Assembly (NCBI RefSeq): GCF_008831155.1
Contig: NZ_WBKB01000003.1
Coordinates: 124,001 to 188,000, forward strand
Length of the DNA stretch: 64,000 bases
Direction: 5' to 3'
Origin: Gulosibacter chungangensis
GTDB taxonomy: Bacteria; Actinomycetota; Actinomycetes; Actinomycetales; Microbacteriaceae
The notes beneath the pieces were generated by a model. It saw nothing but the letters and a program-made list of their open reading frames with translations. It was not told the DNA's origin and did no database searches. A program made the position numbers and the translations under genes. Below are positions 8,720-16,857 of this stretch, piece after piece. Positions within the stretch are counted from its first letter, which is position 1. The number at the start of each line of letters is the position of its first letter.

Positions 8720-9316
8720 CTAAGTGATGTCGCCCGCCGAGGTGCGGCCTTCCTGCGTTTCCTCACCGAGGTGAGTGTGGATGCGCGCACCCGAAGCGTT
8801 GAAAATGCTGATGATGTGCGCGGGGGTGGTTCCGTGGGCCGACATAGCGTGGGGAACCTGCGTGTCGAATTCCGCAGCTTCGCCAGGGTTCAGCAGGAGA
8901 TCCTGCTCGCCCAGCCGCAGGCGGAGCGTCCCGTCAAGCACGTAGAGCCACTCGTATCCGTCGTGCACTCGCAGTTCCGGAGGCACTGCGGTCGGTGGGT
9001 AAGAGACTCGGTAGGTGTCGATTGCTGAGCCTCTTGGCGATAGCGGTGTGATGGTCAGGCCGTCTCGCGTCACGGATGCTCGGCGGACTCGAGGGTCGGG
9101 CGTGGCGTGGTCAATGAGATCGTCAATCCGAATGTCTAGCACTCGGGTAATCGGTAGGAGCAGCTCCAGGGTTGCCTGCCGCTTTCCGGCTTCAAGTCGG
9201 GACAGCGTGCTTGCCGAAATGCTCGCTCGCTCCGAGAGTTCGGCCAGCGTCAGCTCGCGAGACTGTCGGGCGGCGCGCAGGCGCCGGCCCAAATTCTGAA
9301 GCGCGGAGTCGCTCAT
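8720..9316 (-). CDS. XRE-family regulator with C-terminal cupin domain
   Basis: Residues ~8-62 are a Cro/CI helix-turn-helix (LAELSERASISASTLSRLEAGKR). Residues ~105-180 are a small cupin (EWLYVLDGTLRLRLGEQDLLLNPGEAAEFDTQVPHAM) that would bind a small ligand or metal. This architecture (HTH_3 + Cupin_2, ~200 residues) is common for regulators of neighbouring metabolic genes. It is divergent from the flavoprotein-methyltransferase fusion, with only 68 AT-rich bases between the starts, so it probably controls that gene and itself. Confidence 0.9.
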   Translation of the reverse strand: MSDSALQNLGRRLRAARQSRELTLAELSERASISASTLSRLEAGKRQATLELLLPITRVLDIRIDDLIDHATPDPRVRRASVTRDGLTITPLSPRGSAIDTYRVSYPPTAVPPELRVHDGYEWLYVLDGTLRLRLGEQDLLLNPGEAAEFDTQVPHAMSAHGTTPAHIISIFNASGARIHTHLGEETQEGRTSAGDIT

Positions 9317-9384
9317 ACTGCACCTTCTTGCTGCATTGGCAATAACACTTGCTATTAAAGCATGCGCTGACTCAGCATTGAATC

Positions 9385-11013
9385 ATGACAACTTTGCAAT
9401 GGGACGCCATCATTATCGGAGGCGGCTTCGCGGGCCTCAGTGCAGCACAAACGCTCGGCCGCTCCCGACGGCGGACGCTGGTGCTCGACTCCGGGCGGCC
9501 CCGGAACCGGTTTTCCGAACACGCGCACAACATTCTGGGTCTGGACGGCACGCCGCCGGCCGACCTGCTGGCGAGCGCTCGACAGCAAGCCGCCGAATAC
9601 GGGATTGAGTTCGTAGCGGCGGAAGTGAGCGAGGTCACTGTGCTCGACCAAGGCATCCGAATCCTCGCTACCGATGGTCGAGCCTTCGAGGCCCGCACGC
9701 TGCTGGTGGCCACGGGGCTCACCGATGTGTTGCCGGAGATCCCGGGCCTCGCAGCGCGGTGGGGCAAGAGTGTGCTGCACTGCCCGTATTGTCACGGTTG
9801 GGAAGTCGCCGACCAGCGCCTCGGCGTGCTGGTGCTCTCTGAGATCGGATTTCACCAGGCCCAGCTGATTCGCCAGTGGAGCGAAGACCTTACGGTGTTC
9901 CTCGGTGAGGGGATGCACATCCCGGCAGACATTAGGTCTCGGCTCGAGGTACGCGGAGTTCGAATCATCCCGTCGCCCATTACCGAATTGCTCGGCGAGG
10001 GGACTCAATTGAACGCCGTGCGCACAGCCGACGGTACGCAAATTCCACTCGACGCACTCTTCCTGCTCGGGAAGATTCAGCCAAACGACGGCTTCCTAGG
10101 CGCACTGCAGTTGGCTCGCACGGAGACACCAATGGGATCATTCATCAGCATCGACGAGACGGGAAGAACGAGTGTGGAACGAATCTGGGCGACCGGTAAC
10201 GCGGTGAACCCGGGCGCGGCAATCCCACAGGCTGCTGGTGATGCGGCCTTCGCGGCGGCGCAAATGAACCTGTGGCTCGTCAACGACGATACTGATCGCG
10301 CTCTTGCGGATGCGGATGCATCCTGGCCCGAAATCGCGCCGGCGGAGTACTGGGATGACCGATATTCCCAACAGGCGGCGATGTGGTCGGGTCGCCCCAA
10401 CGCCGCGCTCGTCAGCGTTGTCGGCGATCTCACGCCCGGCACGGCACTTGATTTGGGATGTGGTGAAGGCGCGGATGTGCTCTGGCTTGCGCAGCAGGGG
10501 TGGGATGCGCTGGGGCTCGATATTTCGACCGTCGCGGTTGAGCGTGCCACGGCGGCTGCGGATGCGCTGGTTGAAATTTCTGGCCGAGCACAGTTTCGGC
10601 AGGCGGATCTTTCTGAGCTGGTCGCCTTCGAGGGGCTGGCCACCTTCGAGGGGTCGGCACGCTTCGATCTGGTAACCGCGAGCTTCCTCCACTCAACGGT
10701 GGAGTTGCCTCGCGCCGAGATACTGCGGCGTGCAAGCGGACTCGTGGACGAGGGAGGACACCTATTGATCATCACGCACGCGGCGCCGCCACCGTGGTTT
10801 GCCGGCGGTGAGCAGCGCGAAAACTATCACTCGGGTGAAGGGCATCATCATAGTTTCCTGACCCCACAGGAGGAGATTGAGGCACTGGCTCTCGATTGTG
10901 CCGCCTGGCGGGTGGTTCTCGCCGAGACCCGTACTCGCGCGGCAAAGGACCCGGACGGGAACAGCGCTGTCCTTGAAGATGGCGTGGTGTTACTGCAGCG
11001 AAAGTCTCAGTAA
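9385..11013 (+). CDS. thioredoxin-reductase-like flavoprotein fused to class I SAM methyltransferase
   Basis: Residues 1-300 are a two-dinucleotide-binding flavoprotein: FAD motif GGGFAG (12-17), redox pair CPYC in HCPYCHGWE (133-136) and the FAD-closing ATGNAVNPGAAIPQAAGDA. The usual NADPH motif GxGxxA after the CxxC is absent (here GVLVLSEIGFHQAQL), as in dithiol oxidases of the GliT/HlmI kind, so it may not use NADPH. Residues ~320-542 are a class I methyltransferase (motif I LDLGCGEG, 355-362; acidic end of beta-2 GLDIS) resembling TehB/thiol methyltransferases. The two activities in one chain suggest processing of one thiol- or chalcogen-containing substrate (inference). The divergent XRE-cupin gene is the likely regulator. 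Confidence 0.9.
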   Translation: MTTLQWDAIIIGGGFAGLSAAQTLGRSRRRTLVLDSGRPRNRFSEHAHNILGLDGTPPADLLASARQQAAEYGIEFVAAEVSEVTVLDQGIRILATDGRAFEARTLLVATGLTDVLPEIPGLAARWGKSVLHCPYCHGWEVADQRLGVLVLSEIGFHQAQLIRQWSEDLTVFLGEGMHIPADIRSRLEVRGVRIIPSPITELLGEGTQLNAVRTADGTQIPLDALFLLGKIQPNDGFLGALQLARTETPMGSFISIDETGRTSVERIWATGNAVNPGAAIPQAAGDAAFAAAQMNLWLVNDDTDRALADADASWPEIAPAEYWDDRYSQQAAMWSGRPNAALVSVVGDLTPGTALDLGCGEGADVLWLAQQGWDALGLDISTVAVERATAAADALVEISGRAQFRQADLSELVAFEGLATFEGSARFDLVTASFLHSTVELPRAEILRRASGLVDEGGHLLIITHAAPPPWFAGGEQRENYHSGEGHHHSFLTPQEEIEALALDCAAWRVVLAETRTRAAKDPDGNSAVLEDGVVLLQRKSQ

Positions 11014-11108
11014 CTCTCATGGAGTGCGCACCGCACGCCAAGTAACGGCTGACAGAGTAATGCGTGCTTGTGGCGCAAACGCGTCAACACGAAACGGAGA
11101 GGAGCTCA

Positions 11109-11312
11109 ATGGGTTTCGAAGATCGACTAGGTAATAAGGGCGAAGAGCTCGCTGGCAAAGCCAAGGAAGCACTTGGCAACGCATCCGACAACGACGAACT
11201 CCGTAATGAAGGGAAGGCAGACCAGGCGTCTGCCGGACTGAAAGACAAGATTGAGGACGTCAAAGACACGGTGACGGACGCCATCGACAATCTTCGCGGG
11301 AAGAACAACTAA
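11109..11312 (+). CDS. CsbD-family stress protein
   Basis: A 67-residue hydrophilic, highly charged protein with the CsbD signature (GNKGEELAGKAKEALGNASDNDELRNEGKADQ). The family is induced by general stress in many bacteria; its molecular role is unknown. ATG 11109 follows an excellent ribosome site (GGAGAGGAG, 11096-11104). A strong hairpin follows, so the gene is its own unit. Confidence 0.88.
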   Translation: MGFEDRLGNKGEELAGKAKEALGNASDNDELRNEGKADQASAGLKDKIEDVKDTVTDAIDNLRGKNN

Positions 11313-11328
11313 TTTATCCGGTTTTGAC

Positions 11329-11356
11329 GCGGCCCCTGCAGAGATGCAGGGGCCGC
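11329..11356 (+). terminator. hairpin after csbD-like gene
   Basis: Perfect 12-bp arms GCGGCCCCTGCA / TGCAGGGGCCGC with a GAGA loop, 17 bases after the stop. The downstream T content is modest. Confidence 0.75.
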
Positions 11357-11461
11357 TTACTGTGTGAAGATGGTTGAGTCTGCCCCAGCTCGGGTTCTCC
11401 GACGAGTTGTTAAGGAAGCACTCGTCATACTGTGGGCTGCGACAAAAATAAAGGAGCAAGG

Positions 11462-12565
11462 ATGCAGCAGGTCAAAGGTGTAATCTCGCGGGCCAAGGGA
11501 GCCCCGGTCGAACTCGTCAACATCAATGTTCCCGACGCCGGTCCCGGTGAAGCGGTGGTCCGCATCCAGGCCTGCGGCGTTTGCCACACCGATTACCACT
11601 ATGTTCAGGGCGGGATCGGTGACGACTACCCGTACCTGCTCGGTCACGAGGCCGCGGGCATCGTTGAGCAGGTGGGCGAGGGCGTTACCAATGTTGCGGT
11701 TGGCGACTATGTCGTGCTCAACTGGCGCGCGGTGTGTGGCGACTGCCGCGCCTGCAAGCGCGGTGAGCCTTGGTACTGCTTTGCCACCAAGAATGCCGAA
11801 CAGATGATGACCCTTGAGGACGGCACCGAACTGTCGCCTGCCCTTGGCATCGGTGCCTTTATTGAGAAGACTCTCGTGGCCGCAGGTCAGTGCACCAAGG
11901 TCGACGAAGGTGCCGAGCCCGCCGCCGCGGGCCTCCTGGGTTGCGGCATCATGGCCGGTGTCGGCGCAGCCATCAACACCGGCGGCGTTCGTCGTGGCGA
12001 ATCGGTGGCCGTGATCGGTTGCGGTGGCGCCGGTACGGCAGCGATTGCCGGTGCCGCACTAGCCGGTGCCAGCACGATCATTGCCGTGGACATTGACGAC
12101 CGCAAGCTCGAACAGGCGCGTGAATTCGGCGCCACGCACACCGTGAATTCCAAGCAGGAAGACGTCGTGGAGACGATTCGCGAGCTTACCGGCGGAAACG
12201 GTGCGGACGTCGTGATCGAAGCCGTCGGCCGCCCGGAGACCTATGAGCAGGCGTTCTACGCACGCGACCTTGCCGGCCGCGTGGTACTCGTCGGTGTGCC
12301 TACCCCGGACATGGAAATCACCTTGCCACTGCTGGAGATCTTCGGTCGTGGCGGGTCGCTGAAGTCGAGCTGGTACGGGGACTGCCTGCCCGAACGAGAC
12401 TTCCCAATGCTTACCGATCTGTACCTGCAGGGCCGTTTCCCTCTCGACAAGTTCGTCTCGGAAACTATCGGCATCAATGACATTGACGAGGCTTTCGAGA
12501 AGATGGGCCGCGGCGAAGTGCTTCGCTCGGTTGTGCTCCTCGAGGATGCAAAGGAGGCAAAGTAA
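11462..12565 (+). CDS. mscR: S-(hydroxymethyl)mycothiol dehydrogenase
   Basis: A 367-residue zinc-dependent medium-chain dehydrogenase. The catalytic zinc site is [10 protein letters not shown] near residue 39 with GHEAAG around 62; the structural zinc lobe has four Cys in [18 protein letters not shown] binding is at [14 protein letters not shown] followed by IAVDIDDRK. Sequence marks ([29 protein letters not shown]) match mycothiol-dependent formaldehyde dehydrogenase / S-nitrosomycothiol reductase. It oxidises the formaldehyde-mycothiol adduct to S-formylmycothiol. ATG 11462 has an AAGGAGCAAGG ribosome site immediately upstream. The next gene abuts its stop codon, as in other actinobacteria. 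Confidence 0.93.
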   Translation: MQQVKGVISRAKGAPVELVNINVPDAGPGEAVVRIQACGVCHTDYHYVQGGIGDDYPYLLGHEAAGIVEQVGEGVTNVAVGDYVVLNWRAVCGDCRACKRGEPWYCFATKNAEQMMTLEDGTELSPALGIGAFIEKTLVAAGQCTKVDEGAEPAAAGLLGCGIMAGVGAAINTGGVRRGESVAVIGCGGAGTAAIAGAALAGASTIIAVDIDDRKLEQAREFGATHTVNSKQEDVVETIRELTGGNGADVVIEAVGRPETYEQAFYARDLAGRVVLVGVPTPDMEITLPLLEIFGRGGSLKSSWYGDCLPERDFPMLTDLYLQGRFPLDKFVSETIGINDIDEAFEKMGRGEVLRSVVLLEDAKEAK

Positions 12566-13177
12566 GTGACCGCGCGAATCGATCACATTGTCACCAACGG
12601 CACGTTCTCGCTCGACGGCCAGACCTTCGACGTGGACAACAACGTTTGGGTAGTGGGGGACGACTCTGAGTGCATCGTCATCGATGCCCCACACGACCCC
12701 GCAGCGATCCTGAACCTGGTTGGTGATCGCAAGCTCAAGGCGATCGTGTGCACGCACGCTCACGATGACCACGTTCGCTACGCGCCCGAAGTGGCCGAAG
12801 CATCGGGCGCACCAATCCTGCTGAACCCGGAAGACCGGGTGCTGTGGGACATGACGCACCCAGACCGCCAGCCTGACGGTGACCTCGCCGACGGCCAGGT
12901 CATCGAGGTTGCCGGTACGCGTCTCGAGGTTATTGCGACCCCGGGCCACGCTCCCGGCGCGGTGTGCCTCTACGCTCCCGAGCTCGGGGTGCTCTTCAGC
13001 GGTGACACGCTCTTCCAGGGCGGACCGGGTGCCACCGGCCGCAGCTACAGCGATCGCCCCACGATCGAAACCTCGATCCGCGAGAAGCTGTTTTCGCTCG
13101 GGGATGATGTCGTCGTGAAGACCGGTCACGGCCCGGACACCACAATTGGCGCTGAGAAGCAGGGCGAGTGGGTCTAA
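12566..13177 (+). CDS. metallo-beta-lactamase-fold hydrolase, probable S-formylmycothiol hydrolase partner
   Basis: The GTG start directly follows the mscR stop, so the pair is translationally coupled. The 203-residue product has the metallo-hydrolase signature THAHDDHV (near residues 68-75), a second metal ligand in TPGHAPGAV, the bridging Asp in FSGDTLF and a C-terminal His in TGHGPDT. Glyoxalase-II-like members next to mscR are thought to hydrolyse S-formylmycothiol to formate, completing formaldehyde detoxification; that role is by context. Confidence 0.88.
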   Translation: MTARIDHIVTNGTFSLDGQTFDVDNNVWVVGDDSECIVIDAPHDPAAILNLVGDRKLKAIVCTHAHDDHVRYAPEVAEASGAPILLNPEDRVLWDMTHPDRQPDGDLADGQVIEVAGTRLEVIATPGHAPGAVCLYAPELGVLFSGDTLFQGGPGATGRSYSDRPTIETSIREKLFSLGDDVVVKTGHGPDTTIGAEKQGEWV

Positions 13178-13200
13178 GCCTCCGAACCTAATTCAGTACG

Positions 13201-13243
13201 AAACCGCGGTCCGGGTGAAAGAGTTCACTCGGACCGCGGTTTT
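13201..13243 (+). terminator. Rho-independent terminator after the mscR operon
   Basis: Arms AAACCGCGGTCCG and CGGACCGCGGTTT enclose an inner stem GTGAA/TTCAC and end in a T run. It separates the operon from the convergent telA operon. Confidence 0.88.
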
Positions 13244-13308
13244 TGGGTTTCGATACGCGACCTACGGTCGCTACTCAACCAGCGGGGTGGCACGCTGCCA
13301 GCGGTGGC

Positions 13309-14550
13309 TTAGAGCGTGAGTTCCGGCGGGAGCTTGCCGGGACCAACCTGTCCGCTTGTTTCAGCCTCGCGCGCAAGTTCGTTTTCACGCGAACGTTCGA
13401 TGTACGGGGTCGCGCGTTCCAGCTGCTGGCTGAGCGATTCAATCGAGGTCGCAAAGTTCTGGTTCGCGGTGCTCCGGAACTGCTCGACCTGGTCGATTGC
13501 CGTGAAGACATTGTCATAGGCCTTCTGCAGGGTCTCCATTGTGACGCCCGAAGTGACCGCCTGCTCCTGGATGCGAGCCGAATTGTCACGCAGCATCGCG
13601 GAGGTCTGTTCGATCATCGCGTTCGTGGTGGAGTTCACCGCGTCGATCTGGTCGAGGACAATGCGCTGGTTTTCGAGGGCCTGAGCGACAACTACCGCGG
13701 TGCGCAGGGCGGTCATGGTGGTCGTCTTGGCGCGCTCGACACCATCCACCAGCTTGAGGTTATTGTCCTGGATGAGATCCATCGACAGGTAGGACTGCAC
13801 GCTCACCGCGAGCTGTGTCTGCACATCCATGTGTCGCTGACGGATCGCGAAGAGCACATCCTGTTCGAGTGCCTTCGCCGCCTCAACCTCACCCTGGCCG
13901 CTGAGCTGCTCCATCTTCCGCAGTACGGACTGGTCAAGTTCGGTCAGCAGTGCGCTGAGCTTATTCAGCTCACCCATGGCGTCCCAGAGGGTGCGTCGCT
14001 CGAGGGCGAGCGCGGCGTTGTCCTTACGGAGATTGTCCTGGCCACGTTCGAGTGCGTGCAGCACCGCGTTCAGCTGCTCCTGATTCGACTCGTACTGGCG
14101 GAAATACCGCTTGGCTCCCCGCGAACCGGGCAGCTTGCTGAGGAAGCGTCCAAAAGCGCCCTGATCATTCGGCTGTAGGTCTTCGACGACATTGCGCAGG
14201 TCAACCAGCGACTTCGACACCTCGATAGCCTGACCGCCGTCGCCTTCCTGACGGGACTGCGCCAGGGAACGTTCAAAGAAGCGGCCGGTGGCGTTCGTGG
14301 TCTGCTGGATCTCCTGGCGGGCGACCTGCGAAATTGCTCGCACCTGCTCGGTGTATTCGGGAGTCTTCGGGGTCAGCGTCGCGAGGTGACCGACCCAAGT
14401 GTCGGCTCGGTGTTGCAGATCGAGCGCGGTTGCCGGGTCCATATCGGGAAGCATCGAGTGCGCCTTGGCGGGCTCCACTGCGCTGACCGGCGGTGTGGCT
14501 TCGATTGGTTCGAGCTCTTCAGGTGTCGGTGGCTGCAGCTTCTGGTTCAT
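13309..14550 (-). CDS. telA: TelA-family protein (toxic-anion resistance)
   Basis: A 413-residue, almost entirely alpha-helical and soluble protein with the TelA signature around KYF-like AKRYFRQYESNQEQLNAVLHALERGQDNL and the C-terminal AKTTTMTALRTAVVVAQALENQRIVLDQI. TelA proteins accompany resistance to tellurite and other envelope stresses; the mechanism is unknown, and the name should not be read as proven tellurite resistance. It is the last gene of a four-gene operon, 7 bases after the XpaC-like gene, a pairing recurrent in the wider Ter/TelA literature. The Pro-rich N-terminus (1-40) is probably disordered. Confidence 0.9.
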   Translation of the reverse strand: MNQKLQPPTPEELEPIEATPPVSAVEPAKAHSMLPDMDPATALDLQHRADTWVGHLATLTPKTPEYTEQVRAISQVARQEIQQTTNATGRFFERSLAQSRQEGDGGQAIEVSKSLVDLRNVVEDLQPNDQGAFGRFLSKLPGSRGAKRYFRQYESNQEQLNAVLHALERGQDNLRKDNAALALERRTLWDAMGELNKLSALLTELDQSVLRKMEQLSGQGEVEAAKALEQDVLFAIRQRHMDVQTQLAVSVQSYLSMDLIQDNNLKLVDGVERAKTTTMTALRTAVVVAQALENQRIVLDQIDAVNSTTNAMIEQTSAMLRDNSARIQEQAVTSGVTMETLQKAYDNVFTAIDQVEQFRSTANQNFATSIESLSQQLERATPYIERSRENELAREAETSGQVGPGKLPPELTL

Positions 14551-14557
14551 ACATCAC

Positions 14558-15274
14558 TCACTTCTGAGGTTTGTTAGGGCGGTCTGTTGATTCAAGCGGC
14601 TGGCTCAGATCAAGCACGGATTGCGTGCCGGACTGTTCGAAACGCATCTTCAAGAATGCCGTGTGTTCCTGGATGCTTTGCGTCTTGCCGCGCACAACGT
14701 CATTTTCGATCCGGTCAAGGACTTCCGAGAGCACCCCGAGCTGCTCATCCAGCGAAGCAACATTCTCTTCCACCTGTGCCTTCGAACCGGAGCCCGAAAA
14801 CGAGGAATGCATCCGATCGTTTTCGATCGCGTGATTCACGATAGTCGGCAGATAGTCGGTGCCAAGCACGTGCAGCATGTGGATATCGCCATCGATCTGC
14901 TTACGCTGCTGGATTTCTTCCAAAGCACCGAGCGTGCGCAGTCGACCGAGGACCTGACCGATTCGCTCATCCACCCCGGTACTTGCCCACAGTGGTCGGC
15001 TCTGCAGCCTTCGCATCGCACTGTCCATCGCCGTGACTCGGGTTGCGACGGCAGTGAGGGCGTCTTCGACCGTCACCGGTACCACCGAAAGAATCTCGAG
15101 CTTTGGTGGCGCGGTGGGAGCAAGGAGAAGCCCGGTGCCGATGCCCACGGCGATTCCAATCCCGAGCCCCAGCGGCCACATCACGCCGAGGAAGAAAATG
15201 CTCGCCGCGGCGGCGGCAACCCCAGTGATGATGCCGAAGAAGCATCCTGCAATCAGGCGATTTGCCGGGCTCAT
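14558..15274 (-). CDS. XpaC-like membrane protein
   Basis: Residues 5-52 hold two adjacent hydrophobic segments with a GMW-like turn (FFGIITGVAAAAASIFFLG and a GIGIAVGIGTG glycine-rich helix); the remaining ~185 residues are helical and cytoplasmic, containing GTDYLPTIVNHAIEN and DEQLGVLSEVLDRIENDVVRG. The layout fits XpaC-type partners of TelA, though the match is by general features and neighbourhood. The start overlaps the previous gene's stop by 4 bases (15271-15274), so it is cotranslated. Confidence 0.7.
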   Translation of the reverse strand: MSPANRLIAGCFFGIITGVAAAAASIFFLGVMWPLGLGIGIAVGIGTGLLLAPTAPPKLEILSVVPVTVEDALTAVATRVTAMDSAMRRLQSRPLWASTGVDERIGQVLGRLRTLGALEEIQQRKQIDGDIHMLHVLGTDYLPTIVNHAIENDRMHSSFSGSGSKAQVEENVASLDEQLGVLSEVLDRIENDVVRGKTQSIQEHTAFLKMRFEQSGTQSVLDLSQPLESTDRPNKPQK

Positions 15275-16857
15275 AGATAGCCCCGAATCTCGCGGAAGGC
15301 GGCCGCGAGTGAGTCGCTCGTCGCGTCGAAGAGGCGGCCACCGGTGAGCTCGGCGATGGCCTCCATCTCTTCGCGGTTCGAGTCGCCGAACTGGACGGTG
15401 TACACAGGGATGGTTGCCGCTTCGGGATGCGTCCGTAGGTAATTCTCGTGCCAGGCTTCAAACTCAGCCAGGTCCATGCCCTCATTACTCTGCCCGTCGG
15501 TGAAGAGCACGATGGATGAAATCGAGCCGTCGCCTGCCCCTTCGGCAGCAAGCTCGTAGGCCTCCGCAAGCGTCGTGTACACCGAGGTACCGCCGACGGG
15601 TTCAAAGCCATCGATATGCTGGCCGATTTCGGCCATCGTGCTCTCATAGGCGGACTGGTCCGATGGCAGATCAAAGGTTTCGGTGGATTTGATCGAACTG
15701 GCGAACTCGAGGAAGGTGATTTGCTCTCTGGGCTGCAGTTTCAAGAAGGCATTTGTGCCTTCGGCTTCCACACCGGCAAGGACCCCGAGGGCCTCGTTGA
15801 GGTCCTCCATCCGATCGCCATCCATTGAACCGGACGTGTCGATCGCGAAAACCATATTCGAGGGTTTCTTTGCCTCGGCGAGCCAGGTCTCAAGGAGCGA
15901 CTGCACGGTCTCAAGTTGGTTCGGGAAGGGCAGCTCAAAGACATTCGCATCCGCAGCTGGGGGAGTTGCGCTGGTGCGACGGTGCGTGTCCTGCGCGATC
16001 TGCTCCTGCACCTCGGCCGACAGCAAATAGTCGGTCATCAGGCCGAAATCCTCGGTGGTCTTTTCATCCGCACCGCGCAGCAACGCGAGCGGGTAGTCAC
16101 TCGTGATCACACCATCCGAGGGGATCACGATCGTCAGCGGCTCACCGTCAACGGTCACATCCTGCAGCACCGATTCGTAGTTGAAGATGCCGTCTACCAC
16201 GGTCGGGTCCGCAACAAACTTATCGAGTAGCCAGCCGGAGGAACCGGATGCGAGCTGTTGCCCCTTCGCAAACTGCTGCAGCGGTTGGGTGGTCGCCGCG
16301 ATATCCGTCGGTTCGAGCACGGTACCGGTACCAGAGAGCGCGGTTGCGAGCTGTACGAGGGTGGTGAATCCCGAGTTCGATGAGATGGGACTTGTCATCC
16401 CGTAACTCAGCTCGCCGGCGTTTACCGCGTCGATGATTTCCTGCCAGGTGGGTGGTGCATCCGTCGACCAGCCGAGCGCACTCGCAACCTCGGGACGCAA
16501 GCCCAGCACCACTGGTGAGCGCATGATGGATTCGCTCGAAGTAATGAGATCGGCACCTCCCGGGAAGAGCGAGAGGTATCGGTTCGAGGGGAACCAGATG
16601 GCATCCCAGGCTAGATCCGCTTCGGCTTCGAGGAGTGCCTCGGTGCCGTCGAGCGTGCCAATGTACTCGAATTCGATCTCGATACCCGTGACTCGGGTCA
16701 TCTCTTCCAGGATGGGTTCGAGGTCACGAACCTCCGAACCGGCGAGGATGCGGATCGGGTCACCCGAGCCGCCCACCATGCCGCAGCCGGCGAGCGCGAA
16801 GGGAAGCACAATGGCGAGCGCCAACGCCTTCACCAGTGCCTTCAACAGGGTCTTCAT
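15271..16857 (-). CDS. lipoprotein combining solute-binding-protein and vWA domains
   Basis: A lipobox ALAGC (Cys25) anchors a 528-residue extracytoplasmic protein. Residues ~35-300 resemble class II extracellular solute-binding proteins (IRILAGSEVRDLEPIL, DAIWFPSNRYLSLFPG, SGWLLDKF). Residues ~333-525 are a von Willebrand A domain with an intact MIDAS: DTSGS (340-344), Thr424 in GGTSVY and Asp454 in FTDGQ. A metal-dependent adhesion domain fused to a binding protein implies recognition of a surface ligand or partner protein rather than simple uptake; no permease is nearby. It overlaps both neighbours by 4 bases. Confidence 0.88.
   Translation of the reverse strand: MKTLLKALVKALALAIVLPFALAGCGMVGGSGDPIRILAGSEVRDLEPILEEMTRVTGIEIEFEYIGTLDGTEALLEAEADLAWDAIWFPSNRYLSLFPGGADLITSSESIMRSPVVLGLRPEVASALGWSTDAPPTWQEIIDAVNAGELSYGMTSPISSNSGFTTLVQLATALSGTGTVLEPTDIAATTQPLQQFAKGQQLASGSSGWLLDKFVADPTVVDGIFNYESVLQDVTVDGEPLTIVIPSDGVITSDYPLALLRGADEKTTEDFGLMTDYLLSAEVQEQIAQDTHRRTSATPPAADANVFELPFPNQLETVQSLLETWLAEAKKPSNMVFAIDTSGSMDGDRMEDLNEALGVLAGVEAEGTNAFLKLQPREQITFLEFASSIKSTETFDLPSDQSAYESTMAEIGQHIDGFEPVGGTSVYTTLAEAYELAAEGAGDGSISSIVLFTDGQSNEGMDLAEFEAWHENYLRTHPEAATIPVYTVQFGDSNREEMEAIAELTGGRLFDATSDSLAAAFREIRGYL

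Noticed and set aside
9317-9384. Operator between the XRE-cupin and flavoprotein genes
   Set aside because: The gap is AT-rich with repeated TTGC words, but I could not find a convincing palindrome, so no site is annotated.
12059-13129. Minus-strand frame of 356 codons over mscR and the hydrolase gene
   Set aside because: Shadow of two well-identified genes; amino-acid content is typical of antisense frames.
13243-14178. Plus-strand frame of 311 codons over telA
   Set aside because: Antisense of a clear TelA gene; starts within the terminator region of the preceding operon.
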